A stretch of DNA of 10,954 bases from an uncultured Veillonella sp. (lineage in GTDB: Bacteria; Bacillota; Negativicutes; Veillonellales; Veillonellaceae): positions 1-10,954 of the forward strand of contig NZ_CAJLUB010000056.1 of NCBI RefSeq assembly GCF_905209685.1. The letters are read 5' to 3'. How positions within the stretch are numbered: position 1 is the stretch's first letter; each line of letters begins with the position of its first letter. Positions 6,194 through 10,954 of this stretch are shown here, piece after piece. The notes beneath the pieces were generated by a model. The model saw only the letters and a list, made by a program, of their open reading frames with translations, ran no database searches and was not told the origin of the DNA. The position numbers and the translations under genes were made by a program.

Positions 6194-6222
6194 ATTATAC
6201 AAAATATGCGAATTATATACAA
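6194..6222 (-). promoter_or_regulatory. Promoter of the P1B-like gene
   Basis: On the minus strand TTGTAT (6217-6222), 17-base spacer, perfect TATAAT (6194-6199). The expected start is near 6187, giving a leader of about 155 bases that contains the operator and the tandem repeat. Confidence 0.7.
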
Positions 6223-6301
6223 ATCATTTTTTTCGATAAATGATAAAGAACTACAATTTCTTTATGTAGTACCAAAAGAATAAATTTATAAAAATGACTT
6301 C

Positions 6302-6341
6302 AAAGCTATGAGCTTTATTTGAAAGCTCTTATTTCTTTATT
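6302..6341 (+). other. Two overlapping, mutually exclusive small hairpins
   Basis: AAAGCT-ATG-AGCTTT (6302-6316) and GAGCTTT-ATTTG-AAAGCTC (6310-6328) share the middle arm. The second is followed by TTATTTCTTTATT, like a weak plus-strand terminator, but no plus-strand gene lies before it. Their significance is unclear. Confidence 0.35.
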
Positions 6342-6348
6342 AGACGTA

Positions 6349-6411
6349 GAAAGAACAGGTCCCTAAAAACGACTTAGCTCGCTATGGAGGCTTTTAGGGA
6401 CCTGTTCTTTC
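6349..6411. repeat. Perfect 20-bp inverted repeat with a 23-base loop
   Basis: The left arm (6349-6368) begins GAAAGAACAGG and the right arm (6392-6411) is its exact complement. It lies 18 bases after the ArsC-like gene, where a terminator would be expected, but neither side has a proper T-run (GTTCTTTC only) and the loop is unusually large. It could be a Rho-independent terminator with the U-rich stretch inside the stem, or a dispersed intergenic repeat. Confidence 0.7.
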
Positions 6412-6428
6412 GGTTAACTAATATGAAA

Positions 6429-6782
6429 TTAGAGCTTCAACGCCTCGATCCATTCTGCTTCTTTAAAGCCAACGAGTACTTTGTCTTCAAGAACCAAGAT
6501 AGGACGTTTCACAAGCATACCATTGGATGCTAATAAAGCGAGTTTTTCTTCTTCGCTAAGGTTTGGTAATTTATCCTTCAATTGTTGTTCACGATAAATC
6601 ATACCAGATGTATTGAAGAATGCTTTTAAATCTTTACCAGATTGTGGATACCACGCAGCAATTTCTTCAGCTGTAGGATTTTCAGACTTAATGTCACGAT
6701 CTGTGTATTTAATATTATGATCATCTAAGAATTTCTTTGCTTTTTTGCATGTTGTGCATTTAGGATATTCAACAAATAACAT
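6429..6782 (-). CDS. ArsC/Spx-fold family protein (arsenate-reductase-like, YusI type)
   Basis: Encodes 117 residues; ATG at 6782 with AAGGAG upstream. The thioredoxin-like fold starts with FVEYPKCTTCKKAKKFLDD, placing a CxxC (Cys9, Cys12) at the catalytic position, followed by TDRDI, FFNTSGMIYRE (Arg64) and GMLVKRPILVLEDKVLVGFKEAEW (Arg93). The family includes ArsC arsenate reductases and Spx-type RNA polymerase partners. The third arginine of true ArsC is not in place: the region reads VGFKEAEW, as in the YusI/YffB subgroup, whose members are probably thiol-disulfide oxidoreductases, so arsenate reduction should not be assumed. No other ars gene is adjacent. It follows the higBA operon on the same strand but has its own promoter. 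Confidence 0.85.
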   Translation of the reverse strand: MLFVEYPKCTTCKKAKKFLDDHNIKYTDRDIKSENPTAEEIAAWYPQSGKDLKAFFNTSGMIYREQQLKDKLPNLSEEEKLALLASNGMLVKRPILVLEDKVLVGFKEAEWIEALKL

Positions 6783-6815
6783 AGCGTCTCCTTATAGTAA
6801 TACATAATGTTATAA

Positions 6816-6851
6816 CGATATATTTATAAGTTAAGTGTACCAAATATATCG
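6816..6851. repeat. Inverted repeat around the ArsC-like gene's -10 and start site
   Basis: CGATATATTT (6816-6825) and AAATATATCG (6842-6851) form perfect 10-bp arms with a 16-base spacer. The repeat covers the -10 box and extends through the start point, where a repressor site would lie. The AT-rich arms make chance possible. Confidence 0.45.
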
Positions 6852-6862
6852 AAAATTATCAA
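6834..6862 (-). promoter_or_regulatory. Promoter of the ArsC-like gene
   Basis: On the minus strand TTGATA (6857-6862), 17-base spacer, TACACT (6834-6839). It lies directly after the higA stop codon, so the gene can be expressed independently of higBA. Confidence 0.65.
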
Positions 6863-6866
6863 TATC

Positions 6867-7187
6867 TCATTGACAGTCTACAGGTTCTAATGCATTACAA
6901 TGATCAATAGAGCTTAATACTTCCTCCATCCCTGCACTATGCTTTGCGGTACGTAAATCAACATCCATCTGCAACCGCAAGAAATATCCTTCAGAAACAC
7001 CAAAGTATTTAGCTAAACGTAGAGAGGTGTCTGCTGAAATAGCTCGTGTCCCATTCAAGATTTCCTGAATACGCGAAACAGGCACATGTATATCTTTAGC
7101 TAATCGATATGCAGATAGTCCTAATGGCTCCATAAACTCTTCTTTCAATATTTCACTGATGGTAGGTGTTGGAATAAACTTGTCCAT
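6867..7187 (-). CDS. higA: HigA-family antitoxin
   Basis: Encodes 106 residues; the ATG at 7187 has GAGAGGGA a few bases upstream. The N terminus (PTPTISEILKEEFMEPLGLSAYRLA) and the helix-turn-helix region at about 24-66 (LSAYRLAKDIHVPVSRIQEI then LNGTRAISADTSLRLAKYFG) are typical of HigA/VapI addiction-module antitoxins, which bind and neutralise HigB and repress their own operon. The C-terminal tail (from about residue 85) is longer than the core domain and lacks known motifs. The gene lies 16 bases after the toxin gene in the toxin-first order typical of higBA. Two operator dyads precede the operon. Confidence 0.93.
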   Translation of the reverse strand: MDKFIPTPTISEILKEEFMEPLGLSAYRLAKDIHVPVSRIQEILNGTRAISADTSLRLAKYFGVSEGYFLRLQMDVDLRTAKHSAGMEEVLSSIDHCNALEPVDCQ

Positions 7188-7203
7188 ATATATTCCCTCT
7201 CTA

Positions 7204-7488
7204 TTAATGATAATCTATAATTTCTACATCATAAAAACTATTAATATCTTTCACTTTAAAACATAATCTATACTGGCTATTAATCCGTAAACTATACTGG
7301 CCAAAGCGATTGCCTTGCAATAACTCTAATCGGTTACCAGGTGGCCACCTTAAATCCTGTATCGATTCAGCATTATCTAATAATATTAGCTTACGAAGAG
7401 CTAATCTTTGTATAAACGGTGAAAAGCGTTTAGAAAAACTCTGATGGTAAACCTTTTCTGTTTCCTTATCTTTAAATCCGATAATCAT
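7204..7488 (-). CDS. higB: HigB-family (RelE superfamily) mRNA interferase toxin
   Basis: Encodes 94 residues; ATG at 7488 with AAAGGAGAGG upstream. It starts IIGFKDKETEKVYHQ, continues with PFIQRLALRKLILLDNA, the hallmark LRWPPGNRLELLQGNRFGQYS, LRINSQYRLCFKV and ends VEIIDYH, matching full-length HigB proteins of proteobacterial and Firmicutes type. HigB cleaves mRNA on the ribosome. The basic and aromatic residues of the active region (Arg in RINSQYRLCF, the terminal Tyr-His) are intact, so the toxin is probably active. It is expressed with higA from one promoter; the complete pair suggests a stability or stress module, possibly horizontally acquired. Confidence 0.94.
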   Translation of the reverse strand: MIIGFKDKETEKVYHQSFSKRFSPFIQRLALRKLILLDNAESIQDLRWPPGNRLELLQGNRFGQYSLRINSQYRLCFKVKDINSFYDVEIIDYH

Positions 7489-7503
7489 AGAACCTCTCCT
7501 TTG

Positions 7504-7532
7504 ATTATACCTGTTTTACAGGTATAACTCAA
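7504..7532 (-). promoter_or_regulatory. Promoter of higBA
   Basis: On the minus strand TTGAGT (7527-7532), 17-base spacer, TATAAT (7504-7509). The spacer is almost exactly the proximal operator. The leader would be only about 8-10 bases, cutting into the ribosome binding site, so an additional start upstream (for example at a TATATT near 7535-7542) is possible. Confidence 0.5.
7506..7526. promoter_or_regulatory. Proximal HigA operator
   Basis: TATACCTG-N5-CAGGTATA, perfect 8-bp arms, lying in the higBA promoter. Autorepression by HigA or the HigBA complex is expected. Confidence 0.8.
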
Positions 7533-7537
7533 TAATA

Positions 7538-7558
7538 TATACCTGTATTTCAGGTATA
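7538..7558. promoter_or_regulatory. Distal HigA operator
   Basis: The same arms, TATACCTG-N5-CAGGTATA, with a different centre (TATTT instead of TTTTA). The centres of the two sites are 32 bp apart, about three helical turns, so both face the same side of the DNA. Confidence 0.8.
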
Positions 7559-7731
7559 TTGTGGAATAACTTTATTCTATAAATGATTTCGGTAAAAGAT
7601 TTCTCTAAAACAGCACTCAAATCCTACTGTTCTTCTGACTCTATTGGTCACCTATTTCGGAATGTATCTACTTCTAGTCATCACTTGAAGATCAGCAAAT
7701 ATTAGTACTAACTTTTATAATGGCTACAAAT
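7559..7731. other. Intergenic stretch without recognisable content
   Basis: Between the higBA operators and the DUF554 terminator I see no open frame with a ribosome binding site, no strong promoter and no long repeat, only a short palindrome (GAATAA-CT-TTATTC, about 7563-7576). Confidence 0.5.
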
Positions 7732-7802
7732 ATAAAAAGACCTATATTCTCTAGACTCTCATGTGCAAAGTACAGCAGTGAAAGGTTAGAGAATATAGGT
7801 CT
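7732..7802 (-). terminator. Terminator of the DUF554 gene, long stem with a 33-base loop
   Basis: AGACCTATATTCTCTA (7738-7753) pairs perfectly with 7787-7802. On the minus strand the stem is followed by TTTTTATATT, a proper U-tract. The loop is much larger than usual for a Rho-independent terminator. Confidence 0.8.
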
Positions 7803-7852
7803 CTTATAAAATCTATATATTATTTTTCTTAGTATTCATAATACGATTTACA

Positions 7853-8569
7853 TTAGAGCAAGAATGTAAGCCCCATAGCTACAAAGATGGCTGGTAATAG
7901 GTTCGCAATGCGGATTTTACCAGGCCAGATGAGGTCAATACCGACGCAGAAGATCAGAATAGAGCCCACGTAGGATAGGTTATCGATGGCACTCGGTGTC
8001 ATCAACGGTGCTGCGATGTGTGCCATAGCGGTAATAATCCATTGAGTAATCCCTACAGGAATAAAGGAGAACAACGCGCCCTTCCCCATAGAGGATACCA
8101 TAACCATAACGATGATACCGTCGAGGATACCTTTTAATAAGAGCGTTTGGTAATTACCCGTTAAGCCGTCTTGAATAGAACCGAGTACGCCCATGGCTCC
8201 CACTGTAAACGTAAGGGATGCCGTAATAAAGGCGTGCGTAAACTGCGGATCACCAGTGTTACCAGTTTTGGCTTTCACCCAGTCGCCAAATACAGTAATC
8301 CAACGGTTAAGGTCGATAAGCTCGCCAATTACGGCGCCTGCCACCATGCTAATGATCATCAGCATAGGCCCCGTCGTTTGTATCGTTCCGTTCACGATGA
8401 CTAGCATATACTGCATGGCACCGCTCATCCCGAGGAGGAGAACAATAATGCCGCTCACCATCATGAGCGTCTGTTTCAAATTTTCTTTCATAAACCGACC
8501 AAATGCGAGGCCGCACAAGCTGCCGGCTATGATGAGGCCAATGTTAATGGCCGTGCCCAAACCAATCAT
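7853..8569 (-). CDS. DUF554 family membrane protein
   Basis: Encodes 238 residues; ATG at 8569, with AAAGGGA as a modest ribosome binding site. The sequence begins GLGTAINIGLIIAGSLCGLAFG and has about seven hydrophobic helices. The pattern MVAGAVIGELIDLNRWITVFGDWVK, THAFITASLTFTVGAMGVLGSIQDGL, KGILDGIIVMVMVSSMGKGALFSFIPVG and YVGSILIFCVGIDLI is that of DUF554 proteins such as YqgA and YdfK. The function is not known; transport of a small solute has been suggested for relatives. The length is normal for the family. It is a single gene with its own promoter and terminator, so the context gives no hint to its role. Confidence 0.9.
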   Translation of the reverse strand: MIGLGTAINIGLIIAGSLCGLAFGRFMKENLKQTLMMVSGIIVLLLGMSGAMQYMLVIVNGTIQTTGPMLMIISMVAGAVIGELIDLNRWITVFGDWVKAKTGNTGDPQFTHAFITASLTFTVGAMGVLGSIQDGLTGNYQTLLLKGILDGIIVMVMVSSMGKGALFSFIPVGITQWIITAMAHIAAPLMTPSAIDNLSYVGSILIFCVGIDLIWPGKIRIANLLPAIFVAMGLTFLL

Positions 8570-8615
8570 ATATTTCCCTTTCTGAATTGTGAAAGTAATA
8601 CTTTATTTCATCATC

Positions 8616-8644
8616 AGTATATCAACTATATCGAAATAAATCAA
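8616..8644 (-). promoter_or_regulatory. Promoter of the DUF554 gene
   Basis: On the minus strand TTGATT (8639-8644), 17-base spacer, TATACT (8616-8621), about 47 bases before the start codon. Confidence 0.65.
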
Positions 8645-8702
8645 TTTATCGTGGTATACAACTAATCTATGCCGTTATATGGCCCTAGATAAAAACATAT
8701 AG

Positions 8703-8736
8703 CAAAAAGCCCCTATCCCGTGAAGGATAGGGGCTT
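8703..8736 (-). terminator. Rho-independent terminator
   Basis: AAGCCCCTATCC (8707-8718) pairs perfectly with GGATAGGGGCTT (8725-8736) over a 6-base loop. On the minus strand TTTTTGC follows. It ends either the tag transcript, about 230 bases after the tag stop codon, or a separate small RNA. Confidence 0.88.
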
Positions 8737-8870
8737 CATGTTGTGTTTATAGCTTTGAGAGAGAAGTATATGAGAGACCCGCTTTGGAGAGAGAGAATAT
8801 ATGTGTTTGTATAAAGCGGGCCGACATATGATGGAACGCTATCTTTCCATCGACTATAGTGTACACCTTA
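8703..8870 (-). ncRNA. Candidate small RNA or structured 3' UTR with CU-rich loops
   Basis: Read on the minus strand this gene-free stretch has a hairpin GATGGAA-N8-TTCCATC (8830-8851), a second hairpin CCCGCTTT-N27-AAAGCGGG (8778-8820), a single-stranded CU-rich segment and then the terminator. The loop of the second hairpin holds TATTCTCTCTCTCC, and a near copy follows the hairpin (TATACTTCTCTCTC; plus-strand direct repeats 8757-8772 and 8787-8803). Such CU-rich stretches could pair with GGAGAG-type ribosome binding sites. No convincing promoter is seen between 8870 and 8963, so it may be processed from the tag mRNA. No match to a known RNA family is recognised. Confidence 0.4.
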
Positions 8871-8963
8871 AAGTGCGGTTTAACACAAGTTCAATTTTGT
8901 AAAACCAATCATGTATAAAAACTATTGTTAACTAACGATTATACAAATACGTTACAACCTGTA

Positions 8964-9563
8964 TTAATCCTCAGCGTCTACAGGCAATTGAACAATATCT
9001 GCGGTCTTATTAATCTCGTCAAAACAAGGACAGTCCTTACCGTGATCGTTGATAAGGCCACTGGCTTGTAGATGGGAATAAATAGTAACGGGGCCTACAA
9101 ACTTAAACCCGCGCTTCTTTAGATCCTTACTAATCCGTGTAGACAGACCATTCTTTGCTGGCACATGCCCATCGGGATGGCTTTCATAAATAATTGTTTT
9201 ATTACCTGTGAAAGCCCAGATATAGTTGCAAAACGAACCAAATTCATCTTGAATACGTTTAAAAGCAGAAGCATTATTGATAATAGCCTCAGTTTTAGGG
9301 CGAGACTTGAGCATGCCCTCAGTCTCCATAATCCGTTCTATGTCGCTTTCACCATAAGCAGCAACCGCATCAATATCAAAGTGATCAAAACAGCCTCGAA
9401 TGATGTCTCGTTTATTCAAAATCGTAAGCCAACTGAGACCACATTGGAGGCTTTCAAGACAGAGATGTTCAAACTGCAATCGATCATCATGAATAGGACG
9501 ACCCCACTCATGATCGTGATACGCCTGATACAAGGGCGTCGTCGGCCATTCACAAGTAGCCAC
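8964..9563 (-). CDS. tag: DNA-3-methyladenine glycosylase I
   Basis: Encodes 199 residues from a GTG at 9563, preceded by GGAGGT; no ATG fits the N terminus. The enzyme removes 3-methyladenine from alkylated DNA as the first step of base excision repair. The alignment to Escherichia coli Tag is clear: CEWPTTPLYQAYHDHEWG, CLESLQCGLSWLTILNKR, KKRGFKFVGPVTIYSHLQAS and GLINDHGKDCPCF. The zinc ligands Cys4, His16, His174 and Cys178, the active-site Glu37 and the stacking Trp45 are all present. The C terminus extends about 20 residues beyond the last zinc ligand. The start overlaps the stop of the membrane-protein gene by one base (TAGTG), so the two are translationally coupled. Confidence 0.95.
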   Translation of the reverse strand: MATCEWPTTPLYQAYHDHEWGRPIHDDRLQFEHLCLESLQCGLSWLTILNKRDIIRGCFDHFDIDAVAAYGESDIERIMETEGMLKSRPKTEAIINNASAFKRIQDEFGSFCNYIWAFTGNKTIIYESHPDGHVPAKNGLSTRISKDLKKRGFKFVGPVTIYSHLQASGLINDHGKDCPCFDEINKTADIVQLPVDAED

Positions 9564-10006
9564 TACACACCTCCATGGGCCCAGACGAGGACATCATACA
9601 TGAGCGCTACCACGAGGCCCATCACGAGATGACCGCCCACATAAAACGGCACAAGATAATAGATAAACAGCAATAGTGAATGTAAGGCTCTGCGGAGCCA
9701 TACAATCGGTGTAGACGTACCGCCGCCCACCTTGCCATCAAGCCAATTATGGACGATATAAATAGGTGTACCTAATCGGACAATCCAGTCGGGCATACGT
9801 TTTCTAGGATTGAGTCCTGGACAATACAAAATCACCAAGGGCAACGCCACCGCATCAAGGATGAGCAGCACCGTTAAGGTCAAGGAGAATAAGTCTATCT
9901 CGCCTTCCCACGTCAATGGATGAGCTATAAAGCGGAGCGCCCACAAATAGGCTTTATATACGATATACGGTTCTAATAGCCATAATAAGGGCTTCACTAC
10001 ACTCAT
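9563..10006 (-). CDS. Membrane protein of unknown function, coupled to tag
   Basis: Encodes 147 residues. I choose the ATG at 10006, which has TAGGTAG upstream; a GTG at 10027 is in frame but has no ribosome binding site. The protein has a hydrophobic, aromatic N terminus (KPLLWLLEPYIVYKAYLWAL), a clear helix at about 39-61 (LFSLTLTVLLILDAVALPLV), a polar central region (NPRKRMPDWIV, HNWLDGKVGGGTSTP) and two C-terminal helices (about 107-125 and 127-143). The short loop between the last two makes a hairpin. I do not recognise the family. The one-base overlap with tag suggests co-expression, but a functional link to DNA repair is not evident. No catalytic motif is visible. Confidence 0.8.
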   Translation of the reverse strand: MSVVKPLLWLLEPYIVYKAYLWALRFIAHPLTWEGEIDLFSLTLTVLLILDAVALPLVILYCPGLNPRKRMPDWIVRLGTPIYIVHNWLDGKVGGGTSTPIVWLRRALHSLLLFIYYLVPFYVGGHLVMGLVVALMYDVLVWAHGGV

Positions 10007-10037
10007 GGGACTACCTACGCCAAACACAAAATAAGAA

Positions 10038-10057
10038 AACTACGCATTCGCGTAGTT
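10038..10057. other. Leader hairpin or attenuator-like stem before the membrane gene
   Basis: AACTACGC-ATTC-GCGTAGTT, a perfect 8-bp stem, followed by TTTTCTTATTTT on the minus strand and ATTTTTG on the plus strand. It lies between the predicted promoter and the start codon, so it could terminate early transcripts or protect the 5' end. Confidence 0.5.
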
Positions 10058-10072
10058 ATTTTTGATACTATT

Positions 10073-10081
10073 ATTATATCA
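10073..10081 (-). promoter_or_regulatory. Extended -10 promoter for the membrane gene and tag
   Basis: The minus strand reads TGATATAAT, a perfect extended -10, about 67 bases upstream of the ATG. No good -35 is present. Confidence 0.55.
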
Positions 10082-10251
10082 GATTTTGCACTTTTTGTGG
10101 GGTTAAAATTCATAAAATTTTATCAAAATATACAATTTATAGTAGTTCTCAATGAAAGAACCCACTATATAAGCTATTCCTCACTGTCGGCTCATATATA
10201 CTGATTTTTCATCAATTTTATGACTTATTTTGATAAATTACAAAAAAAATA
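10082..10251. other. AT-rich intergenic stretch
   Basis: I see no gene here. A weak hairpin on the minus strand (GGTTCT...AGAAC, around 10144-10165) and A/T runs are the only structure. Distance from the tandem palindromes to the extended -10 is about 170 bp. Confidence 0.4.
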
Positions 10252-10297
10252 TAGTGTAATTTACACCATAAAATCTAGTGTAAATTACACCATAAAA
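10252..10297. repeat. Two tandem copies of a palindromic operator-like repeat
   Basis: Two 22-bp copies (10252-10273 and 10276-10297) differ at one base and each contains a palindrome, GTGTAATTTACAC (10254-10266) or its exact complement form GTGTAAATTACAC (10278-10290). The period is 24 bp. This is the layout of a double binding site for a dimeric regulator. I do not recognise the regulator. Confidence 0.6.
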
Positions 10298-10311
10298 CCT
10301 TGCTCAAACAA

Positions 10312-10419
10312 CTAAGAATTTGCATCATTATCATGTGGCATTTTGTACTCATACTCTATGTTATTATTAATACAGGTAGTAAATACCGTCTCACTTTCTC
10401 CTTTTGAAAAAATAATAAT
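10312..10419 (-). pseudogene. Possible gene remnant, 35 codons, no start
   Basis: A minus-strand frame reads IIIFSKGESETVFTTC then INNNIEYEYKMPHDNDANS to a TAG. It has a protein-like composition but no start codon with a ribosome binding site, and upstream it runs into the terminator hairpin. It is not in frame with the flavin-reductase-like gene. I do not recognise a family. Confidence 0.15.
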
Positions 10420-10420
10420 G

Positions 10421-10454
10421 CAAATAAGGCAGTCCTGATGGACTGCCTTATTTG
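10421..10454 (-). terminator. Terminator of the flavin-reductase-like gene
   Basis: CAAATAAGGCAGTCC-TGAT-GGACTGCCTTATTTG, a perfect 15-bp stem with a 4-base loop, 17 bases after the stop codon. On the minus strand it is followed by the T-rich ATTATTATTTTTT. Confidence 0.88.
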
Positions 10455-10471
10455 TATATTACATAGATTGT

Positions 10472-10954
10472 CTATTTCTCTATAGCCTCAACTATTTCGC
10501 CGATGTACATATAGTGTGGTTCCCAGCGATCACTGCCAGCTTTTGTATATTCAGGAGGATTGGATGCATAATACTCTTTTATTTTATCCGCTAAATGTGC
10601 TTCATCGAATTGATGTTCGTAGAGCTTTTTGCATACAAAAGTTAACTCTGCTTCTTCAAACATGACACCATCATCTACTGCAACTGGTGTTAAGCCCGAA
10701 TTAGCCACCTTATCTTCGTCACGACCAGAATGAGATCCTAAATAACCAAGAGCCTTACGTTGGCTTTCAGGCAAGAAACTAACGGTAAACGTATCATATT
10801 TCGCCATGAATTCTTGGGTATAACGAGCTGGATGAATATACACAGTCACTGTGGAAATATCATTACCAACTAGGCCCCACATGTTGCCCATGCTGCCCCA
10901 ACTAACAGTACAAGTATTAAAATCCTCAGGTGTACCAGCTGTAACAAGAGCCCA
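10472..10954 (-). CDS. Flavin-reductase-like (FMN-binding split barrel) protein, 5' end outside the window
   Basis: The visible part is 160 codons; the frame is open to the right edge, with WALVTAGTPEDFNTCTVSWG before the internal Met at 10891, so that Met is not the start. The LVTAG....FNT.TVSWG..G..W opening, then VTVYIHPARYTQEFMAKYDT and FTVSFLPE, is the signature of the flavin reductase/NADH:FMN oxidoreductase-like family that binds FMN in a split barrel. Later segments (YLGSHSGRDEDKVANSGLTP and FEEAELTFVCKKLYEHQFDE) are typical of the Firmicutes subgroup. About 15-25 N-terminal residues should be missing. Proteins of this subgroup are cytoplasmic; the electron donor and partner are unknown. 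It ends with its own terminator. Confidence 0.9.
   Translation of the reverse strand, partial: WALVTAGTPEDFNTCTVSWGSMGNMWGLVGNDISTVTVYIHPARYTQEFMAKYDTFTVSFLPESQRKALGYLGSHSGRDEDKVANSGLTPVAVDDGVMFEEAELTFVCKKLYEHQFDEAHLADKIKEYYASNPPEYTKAGSDRWEPHYMYIGEIVEAIEK

Noticed and set aside
6302..6341. Riboswitch for the P1B-like gene
   Set aside because: The mutually exclusive hairpins lie upstream of that gene's promoter on the other side of the start point, so they are not in its leader.
6429..6782. Annotation as a true arsenate reductase in an ars operon
   Set aside because: The third substrate arginine of ArsC is not present, and there is no arsR, arsB or acr3 next to it.
8193..8585. Plus-strand frame of 130 codons opposite the DUF554 gene
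   Set aside because: It is the antisense of a conserved membrane protein; no ribosome binding site and no recognisable family.
8703..8870. 6S RNA, tmRNA or SRP RNA
   Set aside because: No long end-to-end hairpin, no tRNA-like ends and no conserved SRP loop motifs were seen.
9165..9632. Plus-strand frame of 155 codons opposite tag
   Set aside because: Antisense shadow of a gene with all catalytic residues; unusual composition and no start signal.
10220..10315. Plus-strand 31-codon frame through the tandem palindromes (MTYFDKLQKKYSV...)
   Set aside because: No ribosome binding site, low-complexity sequence and created by the repeat itself; no recognisable protein.

Overview
The window looks like chromosomal DNA of an anaerobic, AT-rich Negativicutes bacterium, most likely a Veillonella or close relative. 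This is an inference from protein style, AGGAGG-type ribosome binding sites, near-consensus sigma-70-type promoters with A/T-rich spacers, and an oxygen-defence gene set typical of anaerobes (rubrerythrin-like diiron protein, nitroreductase, carboxymuconolactone-decarboxylase-like protein). No rRNA, tRNA, CRISPR array, insertion sequence or phage gene is visible.

Positions 1-2600 are all on the minus strand: a two-domain carboxymuconolactone-decarboxylase-like protein, a small secreted protein of unknown function, a MarR/OhrR-like regulator without any cysteine, and a ferritin/rubrerythrin-like diiron protein. The regulator and diiron-protein promoters share the same kind of dyad (TACAA-N5/6-TTGTA) over their -10 boxes, so the regulator probably controls itself and the diiron gene. 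A divergent nitroreductase gene (2845-3435, plus) follows, then a strong terminator and a plus-strand glycerol-3-phosphate:phosphate antiporter gene glpT (3825-5159).

Positions 5187-6411 hold the most unusual locus. A 257-residue minus-strand membrane protein has the eight-helix plan and CPC metal site of a P1B heavy-metal ATPase but no room for the actuator, phosphorylation or nucleotide-binding domains. Its promoter is followed by a CsoR-family-like dyad (ATACCCC...GGGTAC) and a leader containing a 26-bp tandem repeat, so it appears to be a metal- or sulfur-responsive, ATPase-less P1B scaffold.

Positions 6349-7802 carry an ArsC/Spx-fold thioredoxin-like protein gene and a complete higBA toxin-antitoxin operon with two identical-arm operators. 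This block is bracketed by two long-stem, large-loop inverted repeats. A DUF554 membrane protein (7853-8569) follows, then a gene-free stretch with several hairpins, CU-rich loops and a terminator that may be a small RNA (8703-8870). DNA-3-methyladenine glycosylase I (tag) is translationally coupled (TAGTG) to an unknown membrane protein gene. Upstream of these lies a 465-bp intergenic region with a tandem pair of TGTAAWTTACA palindromes. The window ends in a flavin-reductase-like gene cut by its right edge.
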